This document shows positions 23,540 through 33,137 of a stretch of DNA of 64,000 nucleotides, piece after piece. Source of the stretch: Caballeronia sp. M1242 (GTDB taxonomy: Bacteria; Pseudomonadota; Gammaproteobacteria; Burkholderiales; Burkholderiaceae); contig NZ_CP071129.1 of assembly GCF_017220215.1 (NCBI RefSeq), positions 2,790,001-2,854,000 on the forward strand. The letters are read 5' to 3'. The position numbers and the translations under genes were made by a program. Every line of letters starts with the position of its first letter. Position 1 is the first letter of the stretch. Under the pieces are notes generated by a model that was not told the DNA's origin, searched no databases, and saw nothing but the letters and a program-made list of their open reading frames with translations.

Positions 23540-23599
23540 CGTTTAATGTCCTCGTTTCTTCGCTGTCAGAAGATCAGCATGGCTAGAGTGCGGCAGGCC

Positions 23600-24250
23600 T
23601 CACGCATCGAATCGAATCTCGACGAGATGTCGCTCGGCGTCGAGGAACGGCACCGCCAGGCGCTCGATACTTCTGACGGCCGCGCCCTGCGATAGGCGCG
23701 CGATTTCGGCGTCGGGCTTCACGCCTTTCATCGCAAGGATGCAACCGTGGTCCGCAACCAGATGTCGGGCAAGTGTAGCGAAATCCGTGAGCTCTGCGAA
23801 CGCGCGCGACACGATCACATCGAATTTTTCGGGGACGTCGATTCCCGGCTTCAGCGCTTCGACGCGGCCCGTCACAACAGACAAATTCGTCAGCCCCAAC
23901 TGGGCTTTCGCTTGCGACTGGAATGCCGTTTTCTTATGAACGATGTCGTTCAGCGTTACGTGCAAGTCCGGCAATGCGATGGCCAGCACGATGCCCGGCA
24001 GACCTCCGCCCGAACCCACGTCGAGCAACGTCGATGCGTTTCGGCTCGAGACTGCGGGCACGATCGCGAGCGAATCCAGGATGTGCTGGATGAGCATCTG
24101 CCGTGGATCGCGGATCGCAGTCAGGTTGTAGACCGCGTTCCATTTGCTCAACAGTGCGACGTAGTCGAGCAGCTTCTGTTTCTGTTCGTCGGAGAGCGCG
24201 ACGCTTAGCTCGCCGGCGCCCTCATTCAACAGCGCAGCGAGATCCGTCAT
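23600..24250 (-). CDS. rsmG: 16S rRNA (guanine527-N7)-methyltransferase RsmG
   Basis: The 216-residue SAM-dependent methyltransferase modifies G527 of 16S rRNA. It has the SAM-binding loop [20 protein letters not shown], the upstream [14 protein letters not shown] and [10 protein letters not shown] segments and [12 protein letters not shown], all typical of RsmG (GidB). The start overlaps the mnmG stop by 4 nt. Confidence 0.97.
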   Translation of the reverse strand: MTDLAALLNEGAGELSVALSDEQKQKLLDYVALLSKWNAVYNLTAIRDPRQMLIQHILDSLAIVPAVSSRNASTLLDVGSGGGLPGIVLAIALPDLHVTLNDIVHKKTAFQSQAKAQLGLTNLSVVTGRVEALKPGIDVPEKFDVIVSRAFAELTDFATLARHLVADHGCILAMKGVKPDAEIARLSQGAAVRSIERLAVPFLDAERHLVEIRFDA

Positions 24251-26208
24251 TGCACCGCCGACGTCGTAGGCGTCTGCTCCTCGCCACTGCTCCCCTTGCC
24301 CCGGCGGCCGAGCCCGCGTTTCAGATGGACCATGAGCAGCGAGATAGCAGCGGGCGTGATGCCCGAGATCCGCGACGCCTGACCAATCGTCTCCGGTCGA
24401 TGTTGCATCAGCTTCTGCCGCGCCTCGAACGACAGGCCTCGGACGTCGTTATAGTCGATGCCTTCGGGCAAACGCGTGTTCTCCTGCGCGCCGTTGCGTA
24501 CAATTTCGTCGGCTTGCCGCTCGATGTAGCCCTGATATTTGACGCCGATCTCGATCTGTTCCTTGATCTGCTCGAGAAGGACTGGATCGTCTGCAAGCGG
24601 AGCGTCGGGACCGGACGTGCCGCCGCGCAGCGCGCAAACGCCGTCGTACGACACGCCGGGGCGACGCAGCAAGTCTGCCAAGCTGTACTCGTGGTCAATC
24701 GGCTTGCCAAGCAACGCGGTCGCTTCTTCCGCCGGCAACGTCTTCGGGTTGACCCATGTCGAACGCAGCCGCTCTGTTTCACGTGAAACAGCGTCGCGCT
24801 TTCGGCTGAACGCGTCCCAGCGCCCGTCGTCAATGACGCCGATTTCGCGGCCGATTTCAGTCAATCGCATGTCTGCGTTGTCTTCGCGGAGCGACAGCCG
24901 ATACTCGGCGCGGCTCGTGAACATGCGATACGGCTCCGACACCCCGCGCGTCACAAGGTCATCGACCAACACGCCGAGGTAGGCTTGATCCCGCCGTGGA
25001 CACCACGCGTCCTGCCCTTGAACCTGCAATCCCGCATTGATGCCGGCCAACAGCCCCTGTGCCGCAGCCTCTTCGTAGCCCGTCGTGCCATTGATCTGCC
25101 CGGCGAAAAATAGCCCGTTGATCGCTTTTGTCTCTAGCGACGCCTTCAGAGCGCGCGGATCGAAGTAGTCGTACTCGATCGCGTAGCCCGGACGCAGGAT
25201 ATGCGCGTGTTCCAAGCCTCGCATCGACCGGACGAGTTCGAGTTGTACGTCGAACGGCAGGCTGGTGGAGATTCCGTTCGGGTAAAACTCGTTGGTCGTC
25301 AGCCCTTCGGGCTCGAGGAAGATTTGATGCGCGTCCTTGGAGGCAAACCGGTGAATCTTGTCCTCGATGGACGGACAGTAACGCGGCCCGACGCCTTCGA
25401 TAACGCCCGTGTACATCGGCGAGCGGTCGAGTCCCGAGCGAATGATGTCGTGCGTGCGCGAATTTGTGTGCGTCACCCAGCACGGCATCTGCCGCGGATG
25501 CTGCTCGACGCGTCCCAGGAAGGAAAACACCGGGATCGGATCGAGGTCGCCGGGCTGTTCCTCCAGCACGGAGAAGTCGATCGTCCGCCCGTCGATACGC
25601 GGCGGCGTTCCTGTTTTCAACCGCCCTTGCGGCAGCTTCAACTCCTTCAGGCGCGCCGATAGCGAGACTGCGGCCGGATCGCCGGCCCGCCCCCCGACGT
25701 AGTTATTCAGACCGACGTGAATCTTCCCATCGAGGAACGTCCCGGCGGTGAGCACGACTGCCCGCGCGCGAAACTGCAGTCCTACTTGCGTCACAGCGCC
25801 GACCACGCGGTCGCCTTCGACCATCAAGTCATCGACCGCCTGCTGGAACAGCCAAAGGTTCGGCTGGTTTTCGAGCCGATGCCGGATAGCCTGCTTATAG
25901 AGCACCCGATCCGCCTGCGCACGCGTGGCACGCACGGCCGGGCCCTTCGACGAATTGAGGATGCGAAACTGAATGCCGGACTCGTCGGTCGCCGCTGCCA
26001 TCGCACCGCCGAGGGCGTCGACCTCCTTCACGAGGTGGCCCTTGCCGATTCCGCCAATCGACGGATTGCAACTCATTTGCCCGAGCGTTTCGATGTTATG
26101 GGTCAAAAGCAGCGTTTTGCAGCCCATTCTCGCCGAAGCCAGTGCGGCCTCAGTGCCTGCATGACCGCCGCCAACGACGATCACGTCAAATTCTGTGGGA
26201 TAAAGCAT
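24247..26208 (-). CDS. mnmG: tRNA uridine-5-carboxymethylaminomethyl modification enzyme MnmG (GidA)
   Basis: The 653-residue FAD protein works with MnmE to install the carboxymethylaminomethyl group at U34 of certain tRNAs. The N-terminus [22 protein letters not shown] carries the dinucleotide-binding motif. Other hallmarks are [50 protein letters not shown] and [21 protein letters not shown]. The start ATG 26208 aligns with known MnmG; it has no clear Shine-Dalgarno. A perfect parS (24775-24790) lies in the codons for VSRET. MnmC, which acts on the same modification, is encoded at 52 kb. Confidence 0.97.
   Translation of the reverse strand: MLYPTEFDVIVVGGGHAGTEAALASARMGCKTLLLTHNIETLGQMSCNPSIGGIGKGHLVKEVDALGGAMAAATDESGIQFRILNSSKGPAVRATRAQADRVLYKQAIRHRLENQPNLWLFQQAVDDLMVEGDRVVGAVTQVGLQFRARAVVLTAGTFLDGKIHVGLNNYVGGRAGDPAAVSLSARLKELKLPQGRLKTGTPPRIDGRTIDFSVLEEQPGDLDPIPVFSFLGRVEQHPRQMPCWVTHTNSRTHDIIRSGLDRSPMYTGVIEGVGPRYCPSIEDKIHRFASKDAHQIFLEPEGLTTNEFYPNGISTSLPFDVQLELVRSMRGLEHAHILRPGYAIEYDYFDPRALKASLETKAINGLFFAGQINGTTGYEEAAAQGLLAGINAGLQVQGQDAWCPRRDQAYLGVLVDDLVTRGVSEPYRMFTSRAEYRLSLREDNADMRLTEIGREIGVIDDGRWDAFSRKRDAVSRETERLRSTWVNPKTLPAEEATALLGKPIDHEYSLADLLRRPGVSYDGVCALRGGTSGPDAPLADDPVLLEQIKEQIEIGVKYQGYIERQADEIVRNGAQENTRLPEGIDYNDVRGLSFEARQKLMQHRPETIGQASRISGITPAAISLLMVHLKRGLGRRGKGSSGEEQTPTTSAVQ
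24775..24790. promoter_or_regulatory. parS centromere site inside mnmG
   Basis: TGTTTCACGTGAAACA is a perfect 16-bp palindrome identical to the widespread chromosomal ParB-binding consensus. It lies in the mnmG coding sequence, 2.0 kb from parB. Confidence 0.95.
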
Positions 26209-26305
26209 GGAGATTTCGTGTGCGGACGACACGAACCGAAGAAGGAATATCGCAAGATTATATAGGCATCGCGCGCCGTCGTTTTCGACGCCCGTACGTA
26301 CAGCC

Positions 26306-26340
26306 GAAAAAAATGGCGTGTTTCACGTGAAACACGCCAT
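26306..26340 (-). terminator. Intrinsic terminator of the first Liv operon whose stem contains parS
   Basis: Positions 26313-26340 are a perfect 28-bp palindrome whose centre (26319-26334) is the parS sequence TGTTTCACGTGAAACA. On the minus strand the palindrome begins 24 bp after the livF stop and runs into seven T (26312-26306 are A on the plus strand). It therefore has the form of a rho-independent terminator for the Liv operon and insulates mnmG. The parS identity and the terminator shape are both directly visible; the dual use is inference. Confidence 0.85.
26319..26334. promoter_or_regulatory. parS centromere site upstream of mnmG
   Basis: Second perfect copy of TGTTTCACGTGAAACA in the window, 1.5 kb from the first and 111 bp upstream of the mnmG start. 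It forms the core of the longer palindrome described for the Liv terminator. Confidence 0.95.
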
Positions 26341-26363
26341 CAGAAGTTGCCCCGACTGAAACG

Positions 26364-27110
26364 TTACGCCGCCTTTTTCGCCAGTCCCAAGTACGTCTCG
26401 ATCACCCGCGGATTGTGCCGCAGACTTTCCGCCTCCCCTTCCAAGGCGAACTCGCCGGTCTCGAGCACATATCCATAGTCAGATATCTGCAACGCGGCGC
26501 GAGCGTTCTGCTCGATCAGAAGCGTGGCGACTCCGGTCTGCTTCAGCGCGCTGACGATAAGGAAGATTTCCTTGACGATCAACGGCGCGAGTCCGAGGCT
26601 CGGCTCGTCCAGCATCAGAAGCCGCGGCTTCCCCATCAAAGCCCGGCCCACAGCGAGCATCTGCCGCTCACCGCCGGAGAGCGTCCCCGCTGCCTGTTTG
26701 CGTCGCTCCTTGAGCCGGGGAAACAATTCGAAAACGTGGCTCAACTGATCCAGATAATCGCGCTCGCCCGCCCGCTTACGGCGGTATGCGCCAAGCACGA
26801 GATTGTCCTCGACCGTCATCGTCGAAAAGAGCTCGCGTTTTTCCGGCACGAGGCACATTCCACGCGAAACGCGCCTCTCGATCGCCAGCGTCGACACGTC
26901 ATCGCCCATGTAGCGGATCACGCCCTTCGCATGGCCGCTCTGCGGCAACGCGCCCATGATGGCGTTGAGCAGCGTCGACTTCCCGGCGCCGTTCGGCCCG
27001 ATGACCGATACGATCTGCCCGGCGGCTACTTGCAGGTTCCCGTTGTGCAACGCTTCGACCTTGCCGTAGCGTACGGACAAGTCGCTGACTTCAAGTATGG
27101 TTTCAGCCAT
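26364..27110 (-). CDS. livF: Branched-chain amino acid-type ABC transporter ATPase LivF (system 1)
   Basis: The 248-residue ATPase has Walker [17 protein letters not shown], signature [15 protein letters not shown] and Walker [16 protein letters not shown], with the LivF-type C-terminus ([22 protein letters not shown]). It energises uptake through the LivH and LivM channel. Its start overlaps the stop of the LivM-LivG gene by 1 nt (TAATG). It is the last gene of the operon, followed by the parS-containing terminator. Confidence 0.93.
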   Translation of the reverse strand: MAETILEVSDLSVRYGKVEALHNGNLQVAAGQIVSVIGPNGAGKSTLLNAIMGALPQSGHAKGVIRYMGDDVSTLAIERRVSRGMCLVPEKRELFSTMTVEDNLVLGAYRRKRAGERDYLDQLSHVFELFPRLKERRKQAAGTLSGGERQMLAVGRALMGKPRLLMLDEPSLGLAPLIVKEIFLIVSALKQTGVATLLIEQNARAALQISDYGYVLETGEFALEGEAESLRHNPRVIETYLGLAKKAA

Positions 27111-28894
27111 TACTCCACCCCGCCCAGATAAGCTTCGAGCACGGCCGGGTTCTCCTGTACGTCCTTCGGCAGTCCCTCGGCGATTTTGGTACCGAACTCC
27201 ATGACGACGAGCCGGTCGGTCAGATTCATCACAAAATCCATGTCGTGTTCCACCAGCAAGATGCTCATGCCTTCCGACCGCAGTTTCCGGAGCAAGTCGG
27301 CCAGTTGCTGCTTCTCCTGATAACGAAGCCCTGCCGCCGGCTCGTCGAGCAACAGCAAAGTCGGGTCACAGCACAGCGCCCGCGCGATTTCGAGAATCCG
27401 TTGTTGACCGAGCGCGAGACTGCCCGCCTCGGCGTAGAGATGCTTCTCCAGCCCGACGCGAGCGATCTGCTTCGCCGCTTCGGACATCAGTCGCGCTTCC
27501 TCCGCCGCGTTGAGTCGGACAACGCTGCGCCAGACGCCAGTGTTGCCGCGCAGATGCGCGCCGATCGCCACGTTCTCCAGCACGGTCATGCCAGGCAGCA
27601 TCTTGACGTGCTGAAACGTTCGTCCGATGCCCCGCTTCACAATCTCCCGAGACGTCAGCTTGTCGATGCGCTCGCCGTGGAACGTGATCGCCCCGCTCGT
27701 CGCCTGCAGTACGCCCGTGACGAGATTGAACGTGGTCGACTTGCCGGCCCCGTTCGGCCCGATCAAGCCGACGATCTCGCCGGCTTTCACATCGAAACTG
27801 ACGTCGTTCACGGCAACGAGGCCGCCGAACTGCTTGCGCGCCGTATTGACGATCAGCAGCGGCTCGCCCGCCGCCGGTTTGCTGCGCTGCGGCAAAGACT
27901 CGCCGTGGTCCGGCGCGTGCGCGCGCGGCCCTCGCGGAAACACACGTGCTACGAATGGCCATACGCCCTGCCGCGCGTATTGCAATAGCAGGACCATCAC
28001 GACTCCGAAAACGATGATCTCGAAGTTGCCGTTCGCGCCGATAAGCTTCGGCAGCAGCGTCTGGAGATAGTCCTGCAGCACGGTGAGGATCGTCGCCCCC
28101 AAAATTGCACCCCACACATGCGACACCCCGCCGACGACCGCCATGAACAGGAATTCGATGCCGTGGTTGAGGCCGAACGGCGTTGGATTCACGGCGCGCT
28201 GCAAATGCGCGTAGAGAAAGCCCGAGATAGCCGCGAGCACCGCCGCGTAGATAAAGATGACGACACGCATCCAGGCCGTGTTGACGCCCATCGCTTCGGC
28301 CATGATGCCGCCGCCGCGCAGCGCCCGAATCGCGCGGCCGGGGCGACTATTAAGCAGATTCTGAACAGACACGACCGCGAGCAGCACCACGACCCAGATC
28401 AGGTAGTAAATGCTGCGCCCCGATTCGAGCTGCCAGCCGAACAGGTTCAGCACCGGAATCCCGTTGATGCCGTCGTACTTGCCCAGCAGTTCCATATTTC
28501 CGAAGAGATAGAACAGCGAGAGCCCCCACGCGATTGTGCCCAGCGGCAGAAAGTGCCCGGACAGCCGCATCGTAATGAGGCCGAGCAGCAGCGCGATAAA
28601 CGCTGTCAGCACGACGCCTGCGATCAGCGCGAGCCACGGCGAGACGCCATAGCGCGTCGTCAGAAACGCGGTCGCGTAGGCGCCGACACCCACGAACGCC
28701 GCCTGTCCGAAGCTCGTCATGCCGCCGATGCCGGTCAGAAGCACCAGCCCGATCGCGACAATCGAATACAGGCCGATGTAGTTCAGAAGCGTGATCCAGT
28801 ATTCCGGCACGGCGACCGGACCCGGCAGCACCGGCAGCGCGAAGACGACGAGCAGGAACAGCCAGAAGAAGCGATATCGATGGAGAAAGGTCAT
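27110..28894 (-). CDS. Fused ABC transporter permease-ATPase, LivM-LivG (system 1)
   Basis: The 594-residue protein joins two subunits that are usually separate. Residues 1 to about 305 are a LivM permease with about eight to ten membrane helices and the conserved GYTG-like loop as [23 protein letters not shown] linker rich in P, R, G and A follows (about 305-340). The LivG ATPase occupies about 345-594, with Walker [18 protein letters not shown], signature [15 protein letters not shown] and Walker [14 protein letters not shown]. The reading frame is continuous, so this is a true fusion rather than an assembly of two neighbouring frames. It starts 3 bp after the livH stop. Confidence 0.93.
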   Translation of the reverse strand: MTFLHRYRFFWLFLLVVFALPVLPGPVAVPEYWITLLNYIGLYSIVAIGLVLLTGIGGMTSFGQAAFVGVGAYATAFLTTRYGVSPWLALIAGVVLTAFIALLLGLITMRLSGHFLPLGTIAWGLSLFYLFGNMELLGKYDGINGIPVLNLFGWQLESGRSIYYLIWVVVLLAVVSVQNLLNSRPGRAIRALRGGGIMAEAMGVNTAWMRVVIFIYAAVLAAISGFLYAHLQRAVNPTPFGLNHGIEFLFMAVVGGVSHVWGAILGATILTVLQDYLQTLLPKLIGANGNFEIIVFGVVMVLLLQYARQGVWPFVARVFPRGPRAHAPDHGESLPQRSKPAAGEPLLIVNTARKQFGGLVAVNDVSFDVKAGEIVGLIGPNGAGKSTTFNLVTGVLQATSGAITFHGERIDKLTSREIVKRGIGRTFQHVKMLPGMTVLENVAIGAHLRGNTGVWRSVVRLNAAEEARLMSEAAKQIARVGLEKHLYAEAGSLALGQQRILEIARALCCDPTLLLLDEPAAGLRYQEKQQLADLLRKLRSEGMSILLVEHDMDFVMNLTDRLVVMEFGTKIAEGLPKDVQENPAVLEAYLGGVE

Positions 28895-28897
28895 GGC

Positions 28898-29953
28898 TTA
28901 CTCCTCGTCTTCGTCGGAATGCGGGCTGGCCAGGCTTCGCCATAGCAGCACCGGAATGATGAGCGTGAAGACGATGACCTCCTTGTACGCGCTCGCCCAG
29001 AACGACGAATACGACTCCAGCAGCCCGACGAGCAACGAGCCGGCTGCGGCCAGCGGATAGCTGACGAGACCGCCGACGATCGCGCCAACGAAGCCCTTCA
29101 GGCCGATCAGAAAGCCCGAGTCGTAGTAGATGGTCGTGATCGGCGCGACCAGCACGCCGCACAGCGCGCCGAGACCCGCCGCGAGCGTGAAAGCGAGACG
29201 CCCGGCCTGCGCCGTGCCGATGCCGACGAGTCGCGCACCCAGCCGGTTCACCGACGTCGCGCGCAACGCCTTGCCGGAAATCGAGCGGTCGAAGTAGAAG
29301 TACAACGCGACGATCAGCACGAGCGCCGTGCCGACGACCCACAAGCTCTGCCCCGATATCGACACGCTGCCGACGTTGAAGCTGGCGTCGGAAAACGCGG
29401 TGGTGCGCGAGCCTTCCGCGCCGAACATGACGAGCCCGAGCCCGACCATCGCGAAGTGCACGGCCACCGCGACGATCAACAGCAGCAGCGTGCTCGCCTC
29501 CGCGATCGGCTCATACGCCAGCCGGTACACGAAGGGTCCCATCGGCACGACGATCAAAAGCGTCAGCGCGATCTGGGCGAGCATCGGCAGCGTCTGTGCG
29601 AAGACCGCCTGCGTCAGCGCCCACACCGCGACCGGGAACAGCAGATACTTGCCCGCGAGCACGGCCAGGAGCCGTCCTATCCGATGATGCCGCCCCGGAT
29701 GCCGCACCATACCCACGACTTCGGCGATAAAGCAGCCCACGCCCATCGCGATGAGCAGAAAGCAGGTCGCGGGCAGCTTCTGCGTCTGCAGCGCCGCCAG
29801 CGTGAGCGCGCCATAGGCGACGAACTCGCCCTGCGGAATGAAGATGACGCGAGTCACGGAAAACACCAGCACCAGCGCGAGCGCAAGCAACGCGTAGATG
29901 GCGCCCGTCGTGATGCCGTCTTGCGCGAGAATCGCCGCAATCGATAAGTCCAT
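28898..29953 (-). CDS. livH: Branched-chain amino acid-type ABC permease LivH (system 1)
   Basis: The 351-residue inner-membrane permease begins ILAQDGITTGAIYALLALALVLVFSVTRVIFIPQGEFVAYGAL, the LivH signature. It is longer than the usual ~290-300 residues because of an insertion around residues 70-140 (VRHPGRHHRIGRLLAVLAGKY and following), which adds hydrophobic segments. The C-terminus (GLKGFVGAIVGGLVSYPLAA) is normal. GAGGA precedes ATG 29953. It lies 113 bp downstream of a binding-protein gene, with a hairpin between. Confidence 0.92.
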   Translation of the reverse strand: MDLSIAAILAQDGITTGAIYALLALALVLVFSVTRVIFIPQGEFVAYGALTLAALQTQKLPATCFLLIAMGVGCFIAEVVGMVRHPGRHHRIGRLLAVLAGKYLLFPVAVWALTQAVFAQTLPMLAQIALTLLIVVPMGPFVYRLAYEPIAEASTLLLLIVAVAVHFAMVGLGLVMFGAEGSRTTAFSDASFNVGSVSISGQSLWVVGTALVLIVALYFYFDRSISGKALRATSVNRLGARLVGIGTAQAGRLAFTLAAGLGALCGVLVAPITTIYYDSGFLIGLKGFVGAIVGGLVSYPLAAAGSLLVGLLESYSSFWASAYKEVIVFTLIIPVLLWRSLASPHSDEDEE

Positions 29954-30011
29954 ACTTCCTCTTCAGAGCTTCTTCGAAACGTGAGGGCCGTGATCGGCCG
30001 ATGAACATGGG

Positions 30012-30039
30012 AAAAGCGGCGCACCACCGGCGCGCCGCT
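30012..30039 (-). terminator. Hairpin between binding-protein gene and livH, possible partial terminator
   Basis: On the minus strand AGCGGCGC (30039-30032) and GCGCCGCT (30022-30015) form an 8-bp stem with a short T-run (30015-30012). Such weak terminators or RNA-stabilising hairpins after binding-protein genes commonly make the binding protein more abundant than the permease. Confidence 0.55.
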
Positions 30040-30066
30040 CTTCTGTCTTGAAATTGCCCTGCGCGG

Positions 30067-31239
30067 TCAATCGTTCAGCAGCTTCCACTTGCCGTCGACG
30101 ATCTGGACCATCACGCGCGCGCGATCGTCGAAGCCGTTGTGGTCGTTCGGCGTCGTGTTCATGATGCCGTGGGAAACCGGCAGGTCCTTCAGATTCTCGA
30201 GCGCCGCGCGCAATGCCTCGCGGAACTCGGGCGTGCCCGGCTGACCCTTCTTGAGCGCCTCGGGAATAGCGCGGGCGAGCATCTGTCCGGCGTCCCACGC
30301 GTGGCCGCCGAAGGTCGAGAGCGAGCCCGCGCCGTACGCCTTCTCATACGCGTTCTTGTACGCAGCCGACGACTTCTTCACCGGATTGCTGTCCGGCAAT
30401 TGCTCGGTCACGAGCACCGGACCGGCCGGCAGAATCTCGCCTTCGCAGTCCTTGCCGCATACGCGCAAGAAGTCGTTATTGGCGACGCCGTGCGTCTGAT
30501 ACACCTTGCCCTTATAGCCGCGCTCCTTCAGCGTCTTGGCCGGCAGCGCGGCCGGCGTGCCCGCGCCCGCGATCAGCACGGCATCGGGATTCGCGCCCAT
30601 CGTCTTCAGCACCTGACCCGTCACCGATGTATCGGGGCGGTTATACCGCTCGTTCGTGACGATCTTCAGCTTGTGCGCAGTCGCCGCCGCGTTGAACACC
30701 GAGTACCAGCCGTCGCCGTACGCGTCCGCGAAGCCGATGAAGCCCACCGTTTTCACGCCGTGCTTTTCCATGTGACTCGCGATCGCGTCGGCCATCAGCG
30801 CGTCGTTTTGCGGCGTCTTGAAGACCCACGCTTTCTTGGCGTCCATCGGCGCGATGATCGACGCGGACGCGGCCATCGAGATCATCGGCGTCTTGGCGCT
30901 CGACGCCGGATCGATCATCGCGAGCGAATTCGGCGTGACCGTCGAGCCGATGATCGCATCGACGTGATCTTCGTCGATCAGCTTGCGCGTGTTCTGCACG
31001 GCGCGGCTCGTGTCGGTGCCGTCGTCGAGCACGATGTATTCGACCGACTTGCCGCCGATTTCCTTCGGCAACAACGCGACGGTGTTTTTCTCGGGAATCC
31101 CGAGCGATGCGGCCGGCCCCGTCGCCGACAGCGTCACGCCGATCTTCACCTGCGCGAACACTGCGCCCGCGCCGAGCATCGCGCTGCCGGCGACTGCCAG
31201 CGCAATGCCGCTTTTGACCCATGCTTTCTTCGTTTTCAT
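30067..31239 (-). CDS. Periplasmic binding protein for Liv-type ABC transporter (system 1, first copy)
   Basis: The 390-residue protein has a signal peptide (KSGIALAVAGSAMLGAGAVFAQ) and a LIVBP-like fold (VKIGVTLSATGPAASLG, ISMAASASIIAPM, VGFIGFADAYGDGWY). Two cysteines in RVCGKDCEG probably form a disulphide. GGAG lies 7 nt upstream of ATG 31239. The overall pattern resembles binding proteins for aromatic acids as much as for leucine, so the ligand is open. It is closely similar to the next gene upstream (31481-32647), a local duplication. It probably delivers ligand to LivH/LivMG. Confidence 0.9.
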   Translation of the reverse strand: MKTKKAWVKSGIALAVAGSAMLGAGAVFAQVKIGVTLSATGPAASLGIPEKNTVALLPKEIGGKSVEYIVLDDGTDTSRAVQNTRKLIDEDHVDAIIGSTVTPNSLAMIDPASSAKTPMISMAASASIIAPMDAKKAWVFKTPQNDALMADAIASHMEKHGVKTVGFIGFADAYGDGWYSVFNAAATAHKLKIVTNERYNRPDTSVTGQVLKTMGANPDAVLIAGAGTPAALPAKTLKERGYKGKVYQTHGVANNDFLRVCGKDCEGEILPAGPVLVTEQLPDSNPVKKSSAAYKNAYEKAYGAGSLSTFGGHAWDAGQMLARAIPEALKKGQPGTPEFREALRAALENLKDLPVSHGIMNTTPNDHNGFDDRARVMVQIVDGKWKLLND

Positions 31240-31422
31240 TGCTCGTCTCCAAACGCGATCTTGCTTGTGGCGCACCCCCGCGGTGCGCTGCTGCGAGTTG
31301 TTATCGATAACCCTGCCGATTCAGCCGCCCCAATCTATGGACCACCCCGGCGCATGCCTAGGCTCGTTTTCCCTGACCAATGAGGCTGTCGTGCGCGGCT
31401 GTGCGCCCTCTTCTTTCGAACG

Positions 31423-31453
31423 AAAAAAAGGCGCGTTGGTGGAAACGCGCCTT
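31423..31453 (-). terminator. Intrinsic terminator after the second binding-protein gene
   Basis: On the minus strand AAGGCGCGTT-TCCACC-AACGCGCCTT gives a perfect 10-bp stem (31453-31444 with 31437-31428) running into seven T (31429-31423), 28 bp after the stop of the gene at 31481. This separates the two binding-protein genes into different transcripts, at least in part. Confidence 0.88.
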
Positions 31454-31480
31454 GGTTGGAATCGACTTACATATCGACGG

Positions 31481-32647
31481 TCAGTTGCCCGAGAGCTTCC
31501 ACTTGCCGCCGACGATCTCGACCATCACCCGCGCCCGCTGATCGAGGCCGGAGTGGTCGTTCGCGCTCATGTTGAAAATGCCGTGCGATGCCGCGAGATT
31601 CTTCGTGTCTTCGATCGCCGCGCGCAATGCCTCGCGAAACGCGGGTGTGCCCGGCTGTCCCTTCTTCAGCGCGACAGGAATCGCGTGTTGGAGGATCAAG
31701 CCCGCGTCCCAGGCGTGGCCGCCGAACGTAGACACCGATCCCGCGCCATATGCGCCTTCGTACGCCTTCTTGTAGGTTAGCGCGGCCTGCTTCACGGGAT
31801 TGCTGTCCGGCAGTTGTTCGGCGACGAGCAGCGGCCCGGCGGGCAGGAACGTTCCTTCGCAATCCTTGCCGCATACGCGCAGGAAGTCGTTGTTCGCGAC
31901 ACCGTGCGTCTGATACATCTTGCCCTTGTAGCCGCGCTCCTTGAGCGTCTTCTGCGGCAGCGCGGCCGGCGTGCCCGCGCCCGCGATCACCACCGCGTCC
32001 GCGTTCTGCGACATCATCTTGAGCACCTGGCCGGTGACCGACGCGTCGTTGCGCGCAAAGCGTTCACTGGCGACGACGCGGATCTTGGCGAGGTCCGCCG
32101 CCTTCGAGAACTCCTTGAACCAGCTCTCGCCGTACGCGTCCGAAAAGCCGATGAACGCTACCGTCTTCACGCCGTGATTCGACATGTGCTGCGCGATGGC
32201 GGTTGCCATGAGAAAGTCGTTCTGCGGCGTCTTGAAGACCCACGCGCGCTTGCTGTCCATCGGTTCGACGATGCTCGCGGCCGCGGCCATCGAGATCATC
32301 GGCGTGGTGGTGTCGGCGGCGATGTCGATCATCGCGAGCGAGTTCGGAACGACCGTGGAACCGATCAGCGCATCGACGTGATCTTCGCTCGTGAGCTTGC
32401 GCGCGTTCTTGACGGCTTGCGTGGAATCGGTGGCGTCATCCAGAACGATGTACTGCACTTTCTGCCCCGCGACTTCCTTCGGCAATAGCGCGATGGTGTT
32501 CTTTTCGGGAATGCCGAGCGATGCGGCCGGCCCCGTGGCCGATACCGTCACGCCTATTTTCACGTCTGCAAAAACCTGAGTGCTGAATACCGCCGATAAT
32601 CCCGCGACGGCCATTGCGACCGCCTTACCGCGTGATGCCCACTTCAT
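31481..32647 (-). CDS. Periplasmic binding protein for Liv-type ABC transporter (system 1, second copy)
   Basis: The 388-residue paralogue of the gene at 30067-31239 has a signal peptide (KAVAMAVAGLSAVFSTQVFAD) followed by VKIGVTVSATGPAASLGIPEKN. Nearly every landmark is shared, including the disulphide segment RVCGKDCEG and TYKKAYEGAYGAGSVSTFGGHAWDAG. Differences are concentrated in the middle (DAYGESWFKEFSKAADLAKI versus the first copy), where ligand contacts would be expected to vary. It is followed by its own strong terminator, so it may be regulated separately and serve the same permease with a different ligand range. Confidence 0.9.
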   Translation of the reverse strand: MKWASRGKAVAMAVAGLSAVFSTQVFADVKIGVTVSATGPAASLGIPEKNTIALLPKEVAGQKVQYIVLDDATDSTQAVKNARKLTSEDHVDALIGSTVVPNSLAMIDIAADTTTPMISMAAAASIVEPMDSKRAWVFKTPQNDFLMATAIAQHMSNHGVKTVAFIGFSDAYGESWFKEFSKAADLAKIRVVASERFARNDASVTGQVLKMMSQNADAVVIAGAGTPAALPQKTLKERGYKGKMYQTHGVANNDFLRVCGKDCEGTFLPAGPLLVAEQLPDSNPVKQAALTYKKAYEGAYGAGSVSTFGGHAWDAGLILQHAIPVALKKGQPGTPAFREALRAAIEDTKNLAASHGIFNMSANDHSGLDQRARVMVEIVGGKWKLSGN

Positions 32648-33137
32648 TGATTTCCACCCCGTCGATCGTGTGTGCGAATAGAAGTAACGCCTGATTCTTT
32701 ACTGCGGATTATCTGTTGCGAATCGCCGACCGAAGAGTCGGGAAATGCAGTGTAGCCATGCAAGCGCCACGCATCAAGCGTTTCGGCCACATCCGGCAGA
32801 CGTTTTAGTGGCTATGCTCTGACCGATGAATCGCGCTCGGTGCGCGGGGCGAATGAATCCGTCAGGCGAATCGTATTATCGGCCGCGAAAATAAAAAGGC
32901 GCCGTTGGACTCATCCAACAGCGCCTTTCGTCTCGGGCACTTCGTGCCTCATGTCTCCTCGTTCTCCACCTCAAAAATCTGGGTGCTTCAGAACTAGGAC
33001 GGATATTAATGGCCGTATCATTTCGCCACAACCTAGCATTTACCCTAGTGGTGCATACAAGCACCTTAAAAGGGCGCTCTTTGCGCCGTTAACTACCGGC
33101 TTGCTGATCACGTTTATTTCGGATATCCAATTAAATC
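32648..33137. other. Gap between the two Liv systems with two terminators
   Basis: No gene is seen in these 490 bp. A short GGCGC/GCGCC hairpin with four T lies at 33068-33087 on the minus strand, about 50 bp after the second-system livM stop. A stronger terminator lies at 32891-32927. The part nearest 32648 should contain the promoter of the binding-protein gene, but I cannot pick it out. Confidence 0.5.
32891..32927 (-). terminator. Intrinsic terminator of the second Liv operon
   Basis: On the minus strand a 14-bp stem (32927-32914 with 32909-32896, one G-U pair) with loop TGAG is followed by TTTTTATTTT. It lies about 210 bp beyond the livM stop. The plus strand has a C-A mismatch at the same place, so the minus strand is the likely functional direction. 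Confidence 0.8.
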
